DNA of 64,000 nucleotides, taken from positions 62,001-126,000 of the forward strand of contig NZ_JADIKJ010000009.1 of the NCBI RefSeq assembly GCF_044904675.1, read 5' to 3'. Numbering within the stretch: position 1 is the stretch's first letter; each line of letters starts with the position of its first letter. The notes under the pieces were generated by a model, which made no database searches, was not told the DNA's origin, and saw nothing but the letters and a program-made list of their open reading frames with translations. Source of the stretch: Dyella_B jejuensis. Lineage in GTDB: Bacteria; Pseudomonadota; Gammaproteobacteria; Xanthomonadales; Rhodanobacteraceae. The position numbers were made by a program, and so were the translations under genes. This document shows, piece after piece, positions 34,660-43,049 of this stretch.

Positions 34660-34989
34660 TCAGACTTGCATCTTGATGATGTCGTCGAACGCGGCCATCA
34701 GCTTGTTGCGCACCTGCATCATCATGGAGAACGACAAGTTCGCTTCCTGGCTGGAAAGCATGGCGCCGATCAGGTCGTCACTCTGTCCGGTCTCGACCGC
34801 GGCAACCTTCTGGTTGGCGGCGTGCTGCTGGCCGTCGACATGCGAAATGGCGAGCTTCATGGCCTGCGCGAAACCGGTGCCAGCCTGGGCACCTGCGCCG
34901 CCGTCGCCAGCCGCGGCAATGCCAGGCGACAGGCCTGGACGTAAAACAGACATGGCTTCGAGCATCGGACTGGACAGTTCGATCTTCAT
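34660..34989 (-). CDS. fliE: FliE, MS ring-rod junction protein
   Basis: 109 aa from the ATG at 34989 (MKIELSSPMLEAM). The C-terminal block (ETGQSDDLIGAMLSSQEANLSFSMMMQVRNKLMAAFDDIIKMQV) is the conserved FliE rod-joining helix. First gene of the minus-strand operon fliEFGHIJ-DSTKL-fliA-motAB. A longer frame to 35049 would run toward the conserved upstream element and is less likely. Confidence 0.95.
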   Translation of the reverse strand: MKIELSSPMLEAMSVLRPGLSPGIAAAGDGGAGAQAGTGFAQAMKLAISHVDGQQHAANQKVAAVETGQSDDLIGAMLSSQEANLSFSMMMQVRNKLMAAFDDIIKMQV

Positions 34990-35052
34990 GACGAATCCCG
35001 GAGAGGAGTTTTGGAGGGGGAACGGGGCGCATTGTCCCGGCCGGGGCACGAG

Positions 35053-35082
35053 GGCGTAAGCAATCTCAAACGAATATCAATG
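35053..35082 (-). promoter_or_regulatory. Conserved element upstream of fliE, shared with fliM
   Basis: Core TTTGAGATTGCTTAC on the minus strand, about 67 nt before the fliE ATG. It aligns without gaps to 20250-20279 (24 of 30 identical) at nearly the same distance from the start codon. The rest of 34990-35344 has no gene; it holds small hairpins GCCCG-N5-CGGGC (near 35088) and CGGCGC-T-GCGCCG (near 35172). Confidence 0.6.
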
Positions 35083-35344
35083 CCGCCCGTGTTGCGGGCA
35101 CGGACAGGCCATTCGGTCCGACGACCCGATCGTTTGTCCGGATAGTGTGCGCATGAGAGTGGAGAACTTGCGGCGCTGCGCCGACTAATTACCTATCGTC
35201 GGAGCTACGGTGGCGATTCAACGCAAGTACGCTCAAACAAAAAGCCAATGCTGATCAATGCCTGGCCAACCTTCCCTGCCTTATCAGTTTTTCAACGATA
35301 TTTGAAAAGCCGCATGGAGCAGCATTTGGCGTTGATCAGCAGCC

Positions 35345-36721
35345 CTAGATGTTCTTTCTGGGAATAGCCACATGCACGCGAAGCCCGTGCCCGAGCGGCG
35401 AATCGAGCAATTCCACGCTGGCGTGATGCAGCTTGGCGGCGCGCTGCACGATCGACAGCCCCAGGCCATAGCCCTCGCCCTGAGTGCCTCGTTCGCGGTG
35501 AAAGCGGGTAAATACGGCTTCGCGTCGTTCGGGCGGGATGCCTTCGCCATCGTCGATCGCATCGATGTGCGTGAAAGCTTCTTCCTGCGTGATAGTTACC
35601 TGGACCCGGCCGCCGCCGGGTACGTGGCGCAAGGCGTTTTCGATCAGGTTGCGCAGCAATGCACCCAAAGCCGCTTCATGTCCGTTTACGAAAATGGCTT
35701 GGCTGGAAAAGCCGACGCTCATATCGACCTTGCTTTGCGCAATCACCGGAGCGAGTTCTTCGATGATATTGCCAGCGATCATCACCAGATCGACTTGCCG
35801 TAAATCGTTTTTGGCGGAATCGATACGCGCCAGCGCCAGCAACTGCTCGGTGCGGCGGGCCAGGTATACCAGGCTGTCGCGTGCGCCGCATATGGCCTTG
35901 CGTGCATCACCGGAGTCGAGGGTGGCCTCGGCGTTGTCTATGTTGACCATGGCTGACCCGATAGGCGTGCGCAGTTCGTGCGCCACATCGGCACTGAAGC
36001 GGCGCTCGCGCTCCAGGGCGTCTTCCAGGGTTTTGAGTTGCGCGTTGAGCGCTTCGATCACTGGCTGCAATTCCAGTGGCGGATTGTCCAATTGCACCGG
36101 CTCGCGGCTTCCCGGTTCACGCCGACTGAGCAGCTCGGCCAATTTCCGCAGCGGGCTCAGGCCGCGCTTGATCGCCCAGAACACCAGCAGCGCGAGCAAC
36201 GGCAGCACGAACAGCACCGGCACGGCATGCTCGATCCACAGCGCTCTGATGATGTCGCGCCGGCTGTCGTTGCGCTCGCCGGTGCGGATAATAAGATGGT
36301 CCGCGTCGGCAGGCTGGGTAAACAAACGCCAGCGATGGCGGCCTTCCCGCACGTCGGCATAACCGGCCTCGCCGCTGCGTGGTGGCGGCAGGGAGGCCAG
36401 GTTCACCGTCGACAACAGGATGTGCCCCTTTTGGTCGTAAACCTGATAGCCGACTTCGGCCTGATAAGTGCGTATGTCCGAGGCCTCGGACGAAGGCACC
36501 AGAATGCTTTGTGGATACAGGCCCTTGAGCGATGCGCCACCGCCGTGTTCGATCAGCACCTGCAGCGTGCGCGCCGACTGCGCCATACGGCCGTCGGCCA
36601 ATTCCTGCAGCTCGCGGTAGCTCTTGAGGAAGCTGAAGCCGCCGAGCCCCAACAGCACCACCGCCAGCACGCCCAGCACCAGACGGAGCAGGCGCCCGGA
36701 GATGCTGGTGGTTCGGCTCAC
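35345..36721 (-). CDS. QseC/PmrB-like sensor histidine kinase
   Basis: 458 aa with a GTG start overlapping the regulator stop (GTGA). Two membrane helices (about 11-31 and 165-185) flank a periplasmic sensor region of about 130 residues; a HAMP-like linker (SPLRKLAELLSRR), HisKA with H248 (VAHELRTP) and HATPase motifs (NLIENALRH, DDGEGI, GYGLGLSIV) follow. The architecture is that of the QseC/TctE family. It is immediately upstream, in head-to-tail organisation, of nothing flagellar; its neighbour is an RND efflux operon, which it may control. Confidence 0.93.
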   Translation of the reverse strand: MSRTTSISGRLLRLVLGVLAVVLLGLGGFSFLKSYRELQELADGRMAQSARTLQVLIEHGGGASLKGLYPQSILVPSSEASDIRTYQAEVGYQVYDQKGHILLSTVNLASLPPPRSGEAGYADVREGRHRWRLFTQPADADHLIIRTGERNDSRRDIIRALWIEHAVPVLFVLPLLALLVFWAIKRGLSPLRKLAELLSRREPGSREPVQLDNPPLELQPVIEALNAQLKTLEDALERERRFSADVAHELRTPIGSAMVNIDNAEATLDSGDARKAICGARDSLVYLARRTEQLLALARIDSAKNDLRQVDLVMIAGNIIEELAPVIAQSKVDMSVGFSSQAIFVNGHEAALGALLRNLIENALRHVPGGGRVQVTITQEEAFTHIDAIDDGEGIPPERREAVFTRFHRERGTQGEGYGLGLSIVQRAAKLHHASVELLDSPLGHGLRVHVAIPRKNI

Positions 36722-37383
36722 GCGATGTCTCGCGGAATCATGTAGCCAAAGCCGCGCACGGTGCGGATGGTGTCAAAGCCGAGCTTGCGCCGCAGCCCGT
36801 GCACCAGCACTTCCAGCGCACCGTCGCCCACTTCGCGATCCAGTCCGTACAAGGCGTTTTTCAGGTGTTCGCGGCGCACCAGACGACCGGCACGCTCCAT
36901 CAATGCCTGCAACAGGGTGAATTCGCGCTTGGTCAGTTCGACCGGGTTATCGCGATAAGAAACGCTCATGTCACCTAAATCAAGCTTCAAGGCGCCCACT
37001 TCGATACGGTTGTCCGCAAGGCCATGCGTGCGCCGGGCCAGGGAGCGGATGCGCGCGGCCAGTTCGTCGACGTGGAAGGGCTTGATCAGGTAATCGTCCG
37101 CGCCCGCGTCGAGTCCGCTGATGCGGGCCGGCAAGGCATCCCGCGCGCTCATCACCAGTACGGGAGTGCGAATGTTCAGGCGGCGCGCTTCGCGCAATAC
37201 GTCCAGGCCATCTTTACCGGGCAGGCCGAGGTCGAGCAAGATCAGGTCGGCGGCCTCCTCGCGCATGGCTTCCAGTGCGGTGCGTCCGTCGCGCAGCCAG
37301 GTCACCGCGTAGCCCAGGCGCTGCAACGCGCTTTCTATGGCAGCGCCGAGCTGTAGATCGTCTTCGACTAACGTAATGTGCAC
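36718..37383 (-). CDS. QseB/PmrA-like response regulator
   Basis: 221 aa, GTG start at 37383. Receiver domain with acidic pocket (VEDD), D51 (LILLDLGLPG), and K in DDYLIKPF; winged-helix domain (VELTKREFTLLQALMERAG, VHGLRRKLGFDTIRTVRGFGYMI). It overlaps its kinase by 4 nt. A direct repeat CTTAGC-N5-CTTATC (37450-37466), shaped like a PmrA/QseB box, lies about 67 nt upstream and suggests autoregulation. Confidence 0.94.
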   Translation of the reverse strand: MHITLVEDDLQLGAAIESALQRLGYAVTWLRDGRTALEAMREEAADLILLDLGLPGKDGLDVLREARRLNIRTPVLVMSARDALPARISGLDAGADDYLIKPFHVDELAARIRSLARRTHGLADNRIEVGALKLDLGDMSVSYRDNPVELTKREFTLLQALMERAGRLVRREHLKNALYGLDREVGDGALEVLVHGLRRKLGFDTIRTVRGFGYMIPRDIA

Positions 37384-37449
37384 GACGCACTCCGTGACAG
37401 GCGGCCGTCGTGACGACGAGCCGCGCAGAGAGCTTTCTACGCATTTTTG

Positions 37450-37466
37450 CTTAGCGAAGGCTTATC
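37450..37466. promoter_or_regulatory. PmrA/QseB-type direct-repeat box upstream of the response regulator
   Basis: CTTAGC, five bases, CTTATC: two hexamers with the spacing known for PmrA-family boxes (CTTAAT-N5-CTTAAT). It lies between the response regulator start and the RND pump stop, 67-83 nt upstream of the regulator. Binding is inferred from motif shape only. Confidence 0.45.
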
Positions 37467-37481
37467 GCCGTGCGCCATTGT

Positions 37482-40400
37482 CTACTGCGGTTCACGATGC
37501 GTCCAGCCGATCAGCATGGGCATCGCCACCAATACCAGCGGACATTGCAAGAGCAGGCCGGCGACGATCACGATCGCCAGCGGCTGCTGGAACCCTGCAC
37601 TGCGGCTGAGCGCCAAGGCCAGCGGCAAGAGCGCGAAGATCGCCGCCAAAGTAGTCATGGCAATGGGCCGCAGCCGGTTGCGGCTGGCTTGCCGCAGGGC
37701 CGTGGCAGTGGGCAGCGCCTGCTCCAGGCGGACGTATTCCGACACGAGAAAAATGGCCATTTCGGTGCCGATGCCGATGATCATGGTCAGGCCCATCATC
37801 GCGGTGATATTGAGGTCGACACCGCTCAGCCATAGCGCCACGAAAGCCGCACTGGTCGAAAAGAGCGAGCAGCCCAGCACCACGATCGCCAGCGATATAC
37901 GTCCGTAAAGCAACAGCAACAACGCGAATTCGGCCGCCAGGGCCATGGCGAATACGCGCGCCAGGCCGGCAAAAGCGATCTGCTGTTGCTGGTAAAGACC
38001 GCCCAGTTCGTAACGGGTGCCTGCATCCAGCAGGCCGGGCTTGCGCAATATTTTTTGCACATCGGCCATCGCGGCACCGATGCCGCGGCCCTCGATGCGC
38101 GCGGTCACGGCAATCATCGGTTGCAGGTTTTCTCGCGATTGCTGTGGTTGCCCATTGACCGGCGTGAGCGTCGCTACCCGGCCGAGCGGAAACACATGCC
38201 CATCGGGCGCGCCGATCGGCAGGGCGGCAACATCGGGAATGCGCCAATGCAATGCGTCGGGCATGCGCACACGCACGCCGATACTGTGCAGCACGCCAGG
38301 CAATTGCGTGGCAACGGTGCCGGTCAGTGCTGTATTGATGGCCTGTGTAATGGCCGCCACCGTGGTACCTTCGGCGGCAGCCTTGTCCGCATCCACGCGG
38401 ATATCCAGGGCGCTGCCTGCCAGTTGCAGGCCATCGGCGATATCGACCACGCCATCGATACCGTGCAACGCCTTGGCGACGCGCCGGGCTTGCGCCGGCA
38501 GGCTGTCGGGATCGGCCGCATACAGCTTGACTTCGATCGGCTGCGGTACCGCGGTGAGATCGCCGATGAGGTCTTCCATCTGTTGCGCCAGATCTACTTG
38601 TATCGCAGGTACTTCGCTAGCAATGCGGCTACGCACTGCCTCCATCACGTCCTGGGTGCTGCGTTGGTGATCGCGTTTCAGGCGCACGAACATATCGCCG
38701 TGATACGACTGGCCCAGATCGCCACCCAGGCCCGTGCCTAGCCGGCGCGAGAAGGTCTCTACTTCCGGCTGCTGACGCAAGATCGCCTCGATTTCGGCGG
38801 CTTGGCGGTCGGTTTCCGGCAACGAAGTGCCGGGCCGGGTGTAGTAGTCGAGCACGAAGCCGCCTTCGTCCACATCGGGCATGAAGCCCGTGGTCACCCG
38901 GCTGTAACCCACATAGCCGGCTACGACCAGGGCGGCCAGCAAGGCCAGCATGATCACTGGTCGTCGATGGAGGTGGTCGTATATCCAGGCATGCGCGCGA
39001 TGCAGCACTCCTTCGTCGCTTTGCGGCCTGGCTTGCAGGCGGCGAAAGTCGATCAGGCGCGCAGCCAGCACCGGCACCACCCAGGCGGTGATCAGCCAGG
39101 AGACGAACAAAGCGCACGCCATGGTCAGCGACAGCGCCTTGGAAAAGGCTCCGGTTACGCCGCCGAGCAGTCCCAGCGGCAGGAATACGATCAGCGTGGC
39201 CGCGCTGGAACCACTTAACGGCAACAGGAATTCGCGCGACGCTTCGTATGCACCAACATGCTTCGTGGCGCGATCAGCCATGTGCTCGACCATCACGATG
39301 ACATCGTCGATCACCAGTCCCACCGCCGCAGCGATACCGCCAAGCGTCATCACGTTGAAACTCATGCCGAGCAGATTCAACAACAATGCGGTAATGGCCA
39401 GGATCAACGGTACCGTCAACATCGCCACCAGCGTAATGCGCAAGCTGCGCAGGAATACCAGCAACACCAATGCGGACAAGCCCGTGCCGATCCACACCGC
39501 GTCGAATACGCTACTGGCCGACGCCACGACCAGATCACTCTGGTCATACCAACGGGTCAGCTGCGTGCCGACCGGAAGTGCCAGCGTGCTCAGCCGCTGG
39601 CGCACTTGCGTGGCAATATCCAGCGCATTGCCATCGGGCTGCTGGAAGATGTTCAACAGCACGGCCGGTTTGCCGTCTTCGCTGGTCTGCATCCACTGCG
39701 GCGCGATACCGGGATGTACGTCGGCTATATCGCTTATACGCAACCATCCGGCGCTACTGCTTTTGATGACGACTTGGCCGATGGCACGGGCTTTTTGCGG
39801 CAGCGCATGATCGGCCAGCACCAGGTACAAACTATTGCGATCCTGCACACGTCCGACCGCCTGCAACTGATTGGCATTGTCGATCGCATTGACCACGTCA
39901 TTGAGCGTCAGGCCATAAGCAGCCAGCCGACGCGGATCAGCATCCACGTCGATTTCGGCGACGCCGCCGCCTTGCACAGACACCTGCGCCAAGCCGGGAA
40001 TCGAGGCCAGCAGCGGCACGATCTGGTTGATCGCCAGGTCGCGCAGGGCCACCGAGGAAAGATGGGACGATTGCAAAGCGTAAGCGGCGATCGGGAATAC
40101 GGTCGGGTCCATGCGCCTGACGTCGTAGCTGGTGCCAGCGGGCAGTGTCGGCAAGATGCGCGCGATCGCGGCGTCGAGCAGCAAGGTCGACGCGATCATG
40201 TCGTGGCCCCAGCCAAAATCCACCGAGATCTGCGCCGAGCCGCGCGTGGTGTCGGAGCGCACGTTGATCACACCGGGCACGCTGCGCACGGCTTCTTCCA
40301 CCGGCCTGGTCAGCCATTGCACGGTTTGATCGGCCGGGCGGTCGCCGGCATCCAGGTCCACCACGACACGCGGAAAGGAAACCTGCGGAAACAGACCAAC

Positions 40401-40499
40401 CGGCATGACCGAGGCGGCATAAAGCCCGGCCAGGCCAAGCAGGCACGCACACAACACTATGACGCGCGCATAGCGCGCGGAAGCGGACGTCGTTTTCAT
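37482..40499 (-). CDS. RND-family inner-membrane efflux transporter
   Basis: 1005 aa, the usual HAE/HME pump length, with 12 membrane segments in two repeats. Recognisable parts are the porter-domain start (MPVGLFPQVSFPRVVVDLDAGDRPADQTVQWLTRPVEEAV) and the proton-relay helix GLVIDDVIVMVEH near residue 400, with paired Asp as in multidrug-type pumps. The second half begins around TGFMPDVDEGGFVLDYYTRPGTSLPETDRQ. Substrate cannot be told; the sequence is closer in feel to heavy-metal/divergent RND pumps than AcrB. It overlaps the adaptor gene by 4 nt. Confidence 0.94.
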   Translation of the reverse strand: MKTTSASARYARVIVLCACLLGLAGLYAASVMPVGLFPQVSFPRVVVDLDAGDRPADQTVQWLTRPVEEAVRSVPGVINVRSDTTRGSAQISVDFGWGHDMIASTLLLDAAIARILPTLPAGTSYDVRRMDPTVFPIAAYALQSSHLSSVALRDLAINQIVPLLASIPGLAQVSVQGGGVAEIDVDADPRRLAAYGLTLNDVVNAIDNANQLQAVGRVQDRNSLYLVLADHALPQKARAIGQVVIKSSSAGWLRISDIADVHPGIAPQWMQTSEDGKPAVLLNIFQQPDGNALDIATQVRQRLSTLALPVGTQLTRWYDQSDLVVASASSVFDAVWIGTGLSALVLLVFLRSLRITLVAMLTVPLILAITALLLNLLGMSFNVMTLGGIAAAVGLVIDDVIVMVEHMADRATKHVGAYEASREFLLPLSGSSAATLIVFLPLGLLGGVTGAFSKALSLTMACALFVSWLITAWVVPVLAARLIDFRRLQARPQSDEGVLHRAHAWIYDHLHRRPVIMLALLAALVVAGYVGYSRVTTGFMPDVDEGGFVLDYYTRPGTSLPETDRQAAEIEAILRQQPEVETFSRRLGTGLGGDLGQSYHGDMFVRLKRDHQRSTQDVMEAVRSRIASEVPAIQVDLAQQMEDLIGDLTAVPQPIEVKLYAADPDSLPAQARRVAKALHGIDGVVDIADGLQLAGSALDIRVDADKAAAEGTTVAAITQAINTALTGTVATQLPGVLHSIGVRVRMPDALHWRIPDVAALPIGAPDGHVFPLGRVATLTPVNGQPQQSRENLQPMIAVTARIEGRGIGAAMADVQKILRKPGLLDAGTRYELGGLYQQQQIAFAGLARVFAMALAAEFALLLLLYGRISLAIVVLGCSLFSTSAAFVALWLSGVDLNITAMMGLTMIIGIGTEMAIFLVSEYVRLEQALPTATALRQASRNRLRPIAMTTLAAIFALLPLALALSRSAGFQQPLAIVIVAGLLLQCPLVLVAMPMLIGWTHREPQ

Positions 40500-41533
40500 G
40501 GCGTGACGTTCTTATCCACGCGCACCGCCATGCCGTCATCGAGCTGATCGGCGCCGACGACCACCAATGGACGCGAGCCGTCGATAGCTCCGCTGACCAC
40601 GCTCGTATGGTCCGACTCGCCCACCAGCGTGACCGGCACCCGCACCGCGCGCAGGCCATCCAGCTGGAATAGAACATGCTGGTCGTCGCCCAGCACGGCG
40701 TCGCGCGGCACCAGCCAGCCATGCCAGGAACCGGCCACGATATCTCCGCGCAAGGCCTCTCCCGCAAGCAGTGTTCCCTGCGCAGACACGATCACGTCGA
40801 GTTGATGGGTATGCGGGTCAAGCACCTGGCCCACCGAAAGCACCGTGCCTTGCCAGCTTTGAGCGCCTTCGATGCTCTGCAGGGTGACGCTATCGCCATC
40901 GTGCACCACGTTTTGGTCGGAGCGTTCCAGGCCAAGTTGCGCGACCAGTCCATCTTTTTTAATCAGAGTCAGCAAAGCGACCCCAGGCGCAAGCACTTCG
41001 CCATGCGTGGCGTCGATACTCTGCACCACGCCATCGCAAGGCGCGTATAGCGTCAGGGAAGCGCTATCGCCTTGTTCCTTGCGCAGCGCGGCCAGCGTCG
41101 TTTCCGCGTCGCCCAGCGATTTGTCGGCCTGATCAAGCTGATCGCGCGTGGCCAGTTGCTGGGACAGCAAGGCAGCGAGATGTGCACGGGCAGACGTGGC
41201 GGCACGCACCGCACTCAGCGCTTGCTGGTAAGCACTCAGCGCCGACGGCGCCAGATCGAAGCGAAGCAGCGCCTGTCTTTGGTGCACGGCCGCGCCTGGC
41301 GCTACCAGCCATCGACCGACGCGCCCCATTGCCTGCACGCTGAGCGTCACGCTGGCATCGTTGGCCGCTACCGCCGACCCATAAGCGCTGACGATATGCG
41401 GCAGGTCGCCTTGGCGAATAAGTTTCGCACGCACGCTGGCGGTCGGCGCCGCCTCCGGCGTGTCATCGGATCGACAGGCGGCCAACAGCGTAACCAGGCC
41501 GGCCATCAGAAGCTTGAAAGCGAGACGTGTCAT
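40496..41533 (-). CDS. RND periplasmic adaptor (membrane fusion) lipoprotein
   Basis: 345 aa. Lipobox LLAAC with lipidated Cys near residue 20; then the MFP pattern: beta-barrel/lipoyl half-motif (SVQAMGRVGRWLVAPGAAVHQRQALLRFD), a helical hairpin (SAYQQALSAVRAATSARAHLAALLSQQLATRDQLDQA), second lipoyl half (LYAPCDGVVQSIDATHGEVLAPGVALLTLI) and a C-terminal barrel. It bridges the pump and the outer-membrane channel. It overlaps both neighbours by 4 nt. Confidence 0.93.
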   Translation of the reverse strand: MTRLAFKLLMAGLVTLLAACRSDDTPEAAPTASVRAKLIRQGDLPHIVSAYGSAVAANDASVTLSVQAMGRVGRWLVAPGAAVHQRQALLRFDLAPSALSAYQQALSAVRAATSARAHLAALLSQQLATRDQLDQADKSLGDAETTLAALRKEQGDSASLTLYAPCDGVVQSIDATHGEVLAPGVALLTLIKKDGLVAQLGLERSDQNVVHDGDSVTLQSIEGAQSWQGTVLSVGQVLDPHTHQLDVIVSAQGTLLAGEALRGDIVAGSWHGWLVPRDAVLGDDQHVLFQLDGLRAVRVPVTLVGESDHTSVVSGAIDGSRPLVVVGADQLDDGMAVRVDKNVTP

Positions 41534-42864
41534 GGCGCAGTTACCGCGGTCGGCAGAGCATCGGGCATGCCGCTTCCCAACAGCGTTTGCAAGGCGATCT
41601 GTCGTTCCATCTGCGCCTGTTCCAAAGCGAGCAGACGGCCACGCACGCCAAAGGCTTCATGCGATAAATCAGCATAGGTATGCAAATCGATATCCTTTTC
41701 GCGCCACGCAAGCTCGTTGTGCTGCGTGCCGCGATCCCGGCTTAACGCCACGGCAAGTTGCTGGTATTGCTCGCTGCCTAGCTGATATTGCGCGGTCAGG
41801 GCAGCGATCGCGTCATGGGCTTGGGCAAGGCGATTGCCGTACTCCAGCCACAGTTGATCGCGCGTGGCGACAGCCGCGGCGATGCCATGCTGATTGCGGT
41901 CGAACAAGGGCAATTGAAACGATATGGCAGGCCCCGCGTTGTAAACCCGGCTGTTGTCGCTCGCCGTGGCATAGCCCAGGGACAGGCCCGGAAATTGCGC
42001 CAGAATTTGCGCGCGCACATTGGCCTCCTGCGCACGGTAGCCCAGTTGCAATGCAATCAGATCCGGCCGGCGTTGCGCCACCGTGGCGGCTTCCTGTTGA
42101 ACGTCACCGGCATTCCATGCCGGCAGTACCAAGGTCGACGGTAGCGGCAGCGCGGCATCAGGCCGCAAGCCCAGCAGCGCGCAAAGCTGTTGCTGCAGAT
42201 CCAGCAGATGTTGGGCCAGGTCTTCCGTCGTCGCCTCCGCGTCGGCGGTTACCGCCAGTTCGGGGCCACTGGTGGCGCGATCGAGCAAGCCCTGATCGAT
42301 CGCCCGCTGAATCCGCGCACGCCGTTGCTCGAGTAGCGCCGTATCCGCCAACTGGGCCTGATATAAGCGCCGGCCTTCCACCAGATCAACCATCAGCAGC
42401 TGTGCTTTGGCTACGATTTGCCATTCCTGCCACAGCAATTGCGCATCGATGGCCTGGAAATTGGCTTCATAGGCGGCGCGGCGGGGCTTGAGGGTAATCA
42501 GCGCAGTCACGTCTTCGGTCAGTGACGCTGCCCATGCGGTGGCGTCGCCCGGGCCGGAAAGCAAATAACCCAAGCTGCCGCTGAAGGCCGGATCAGGCAG
42601 CAGTCCGGCCTGCAGCATTTGCGCATGCGCTATCTGATGCTGGGCACGGAGCGTGCGCAGATCAGGATTATTCAACAGCACCAGCTTCTCCAGGGTCGGC
42701 AGATCCCATGGCTGCTGGCTTGCAGATGCCCCGATCAACTGTGCCGCATTGGCCACGGTGCTCGATTGCCGCGGCAGCGGCTTGGGCGCATAGCTCGCGC
42801 ATCCGGCAAGCACTGCGGCAATAAGCAGCAACAAGCTGCCTGGAAGCTGGCACAAGTGTTTCAT
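41530..42864 (-). CDS. TolC-family outer-membrane efflux lipoprotein
   Basis: 444 aa with lipobox VLAGC (Cys near residue 22), then two homologous halves of outer-membrane efflux protein repeat (LPTLEKLVLLNNPDLRTLRAQHQIAHAQMLQAGLLPDP; RRPDLIALQLGYRAQEANVRAQILAQFPGLSLGY). First gene of the three-gene RND operon. The 185-bp region to the divergent beta-propeller gene holds promoters for both. Confidence 0.92.
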   Translation of the reverse strand: MKHLCQLPGSLLLLIAAVLAGCASYAPKPLPRQSSTVANAAQLIGASASQQPWDLPTLEKLVLLNNPDLRTLRAQHQIAHAQMLQAGLLPDPAFSGSLGYLLSGPGDATAWAASLTEDVTALITLKPRRAAYEANFQAIDAQLLWQEWQIVAKAQLLMVDLVEGRRLYQAQLADTALLEQRRARIQRAIDQGLLDRATSGPELAVTADAEATTEDLAQHLLDLQQQLCALLGLRPDAALPLPSTLVLPAWNAGDVQQEAATVAQRRPDLIALQLGYRAQEANVRAQILAQFPGLSLGYATASDNSRVYNAGPAISFQLPLFDRNQHGIAAAVATRDQLWLEYGNRLAQAHDAIAALTAQYQLGSEQYQQLAVALSRDRGTQHNELAWREKDIDLHTYADLSHEAFGVRGRLLALEQAQMERQIALQTLLGSGMPDALPTAVTAP

Positions 42865-42892
42865 TTCAATCGGTCGAGAAGGATTGGGAAAA

Positions 42893-42911
42893 GCTTAATT
42901 GGCTAAGCTTA
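42893..42911. promoter_or_regulatory. Palindromic element between the efflux operon and the divergent beta-propeller gene
   Basis: GCTTA-N6-TAAGC (42893-42908), followed by the overlapping palindrome TAAGCTTA (42904-42911). It is about 30 nt upstream of the outer-membrane channel start. CTTAAT/CTTAGG words resemble the hexamers of the box upstream of the linked response regulator, but their spacing here is 8 nt rather than 5. Confidence 0.4.
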
Positions 42912-43049
42912 GGAATGGATTTGCAGGCTCCGGAGCGATTGCCGCGGACCATCTGCGCCACGACGGTACGGATGCGGCCGCCCGCCGGCTTAAGGTGTTG
43001 CTAAGGGTGTGCTCGCAAACTGCAACGGCCATCCTGGAAGGAAACTCCC

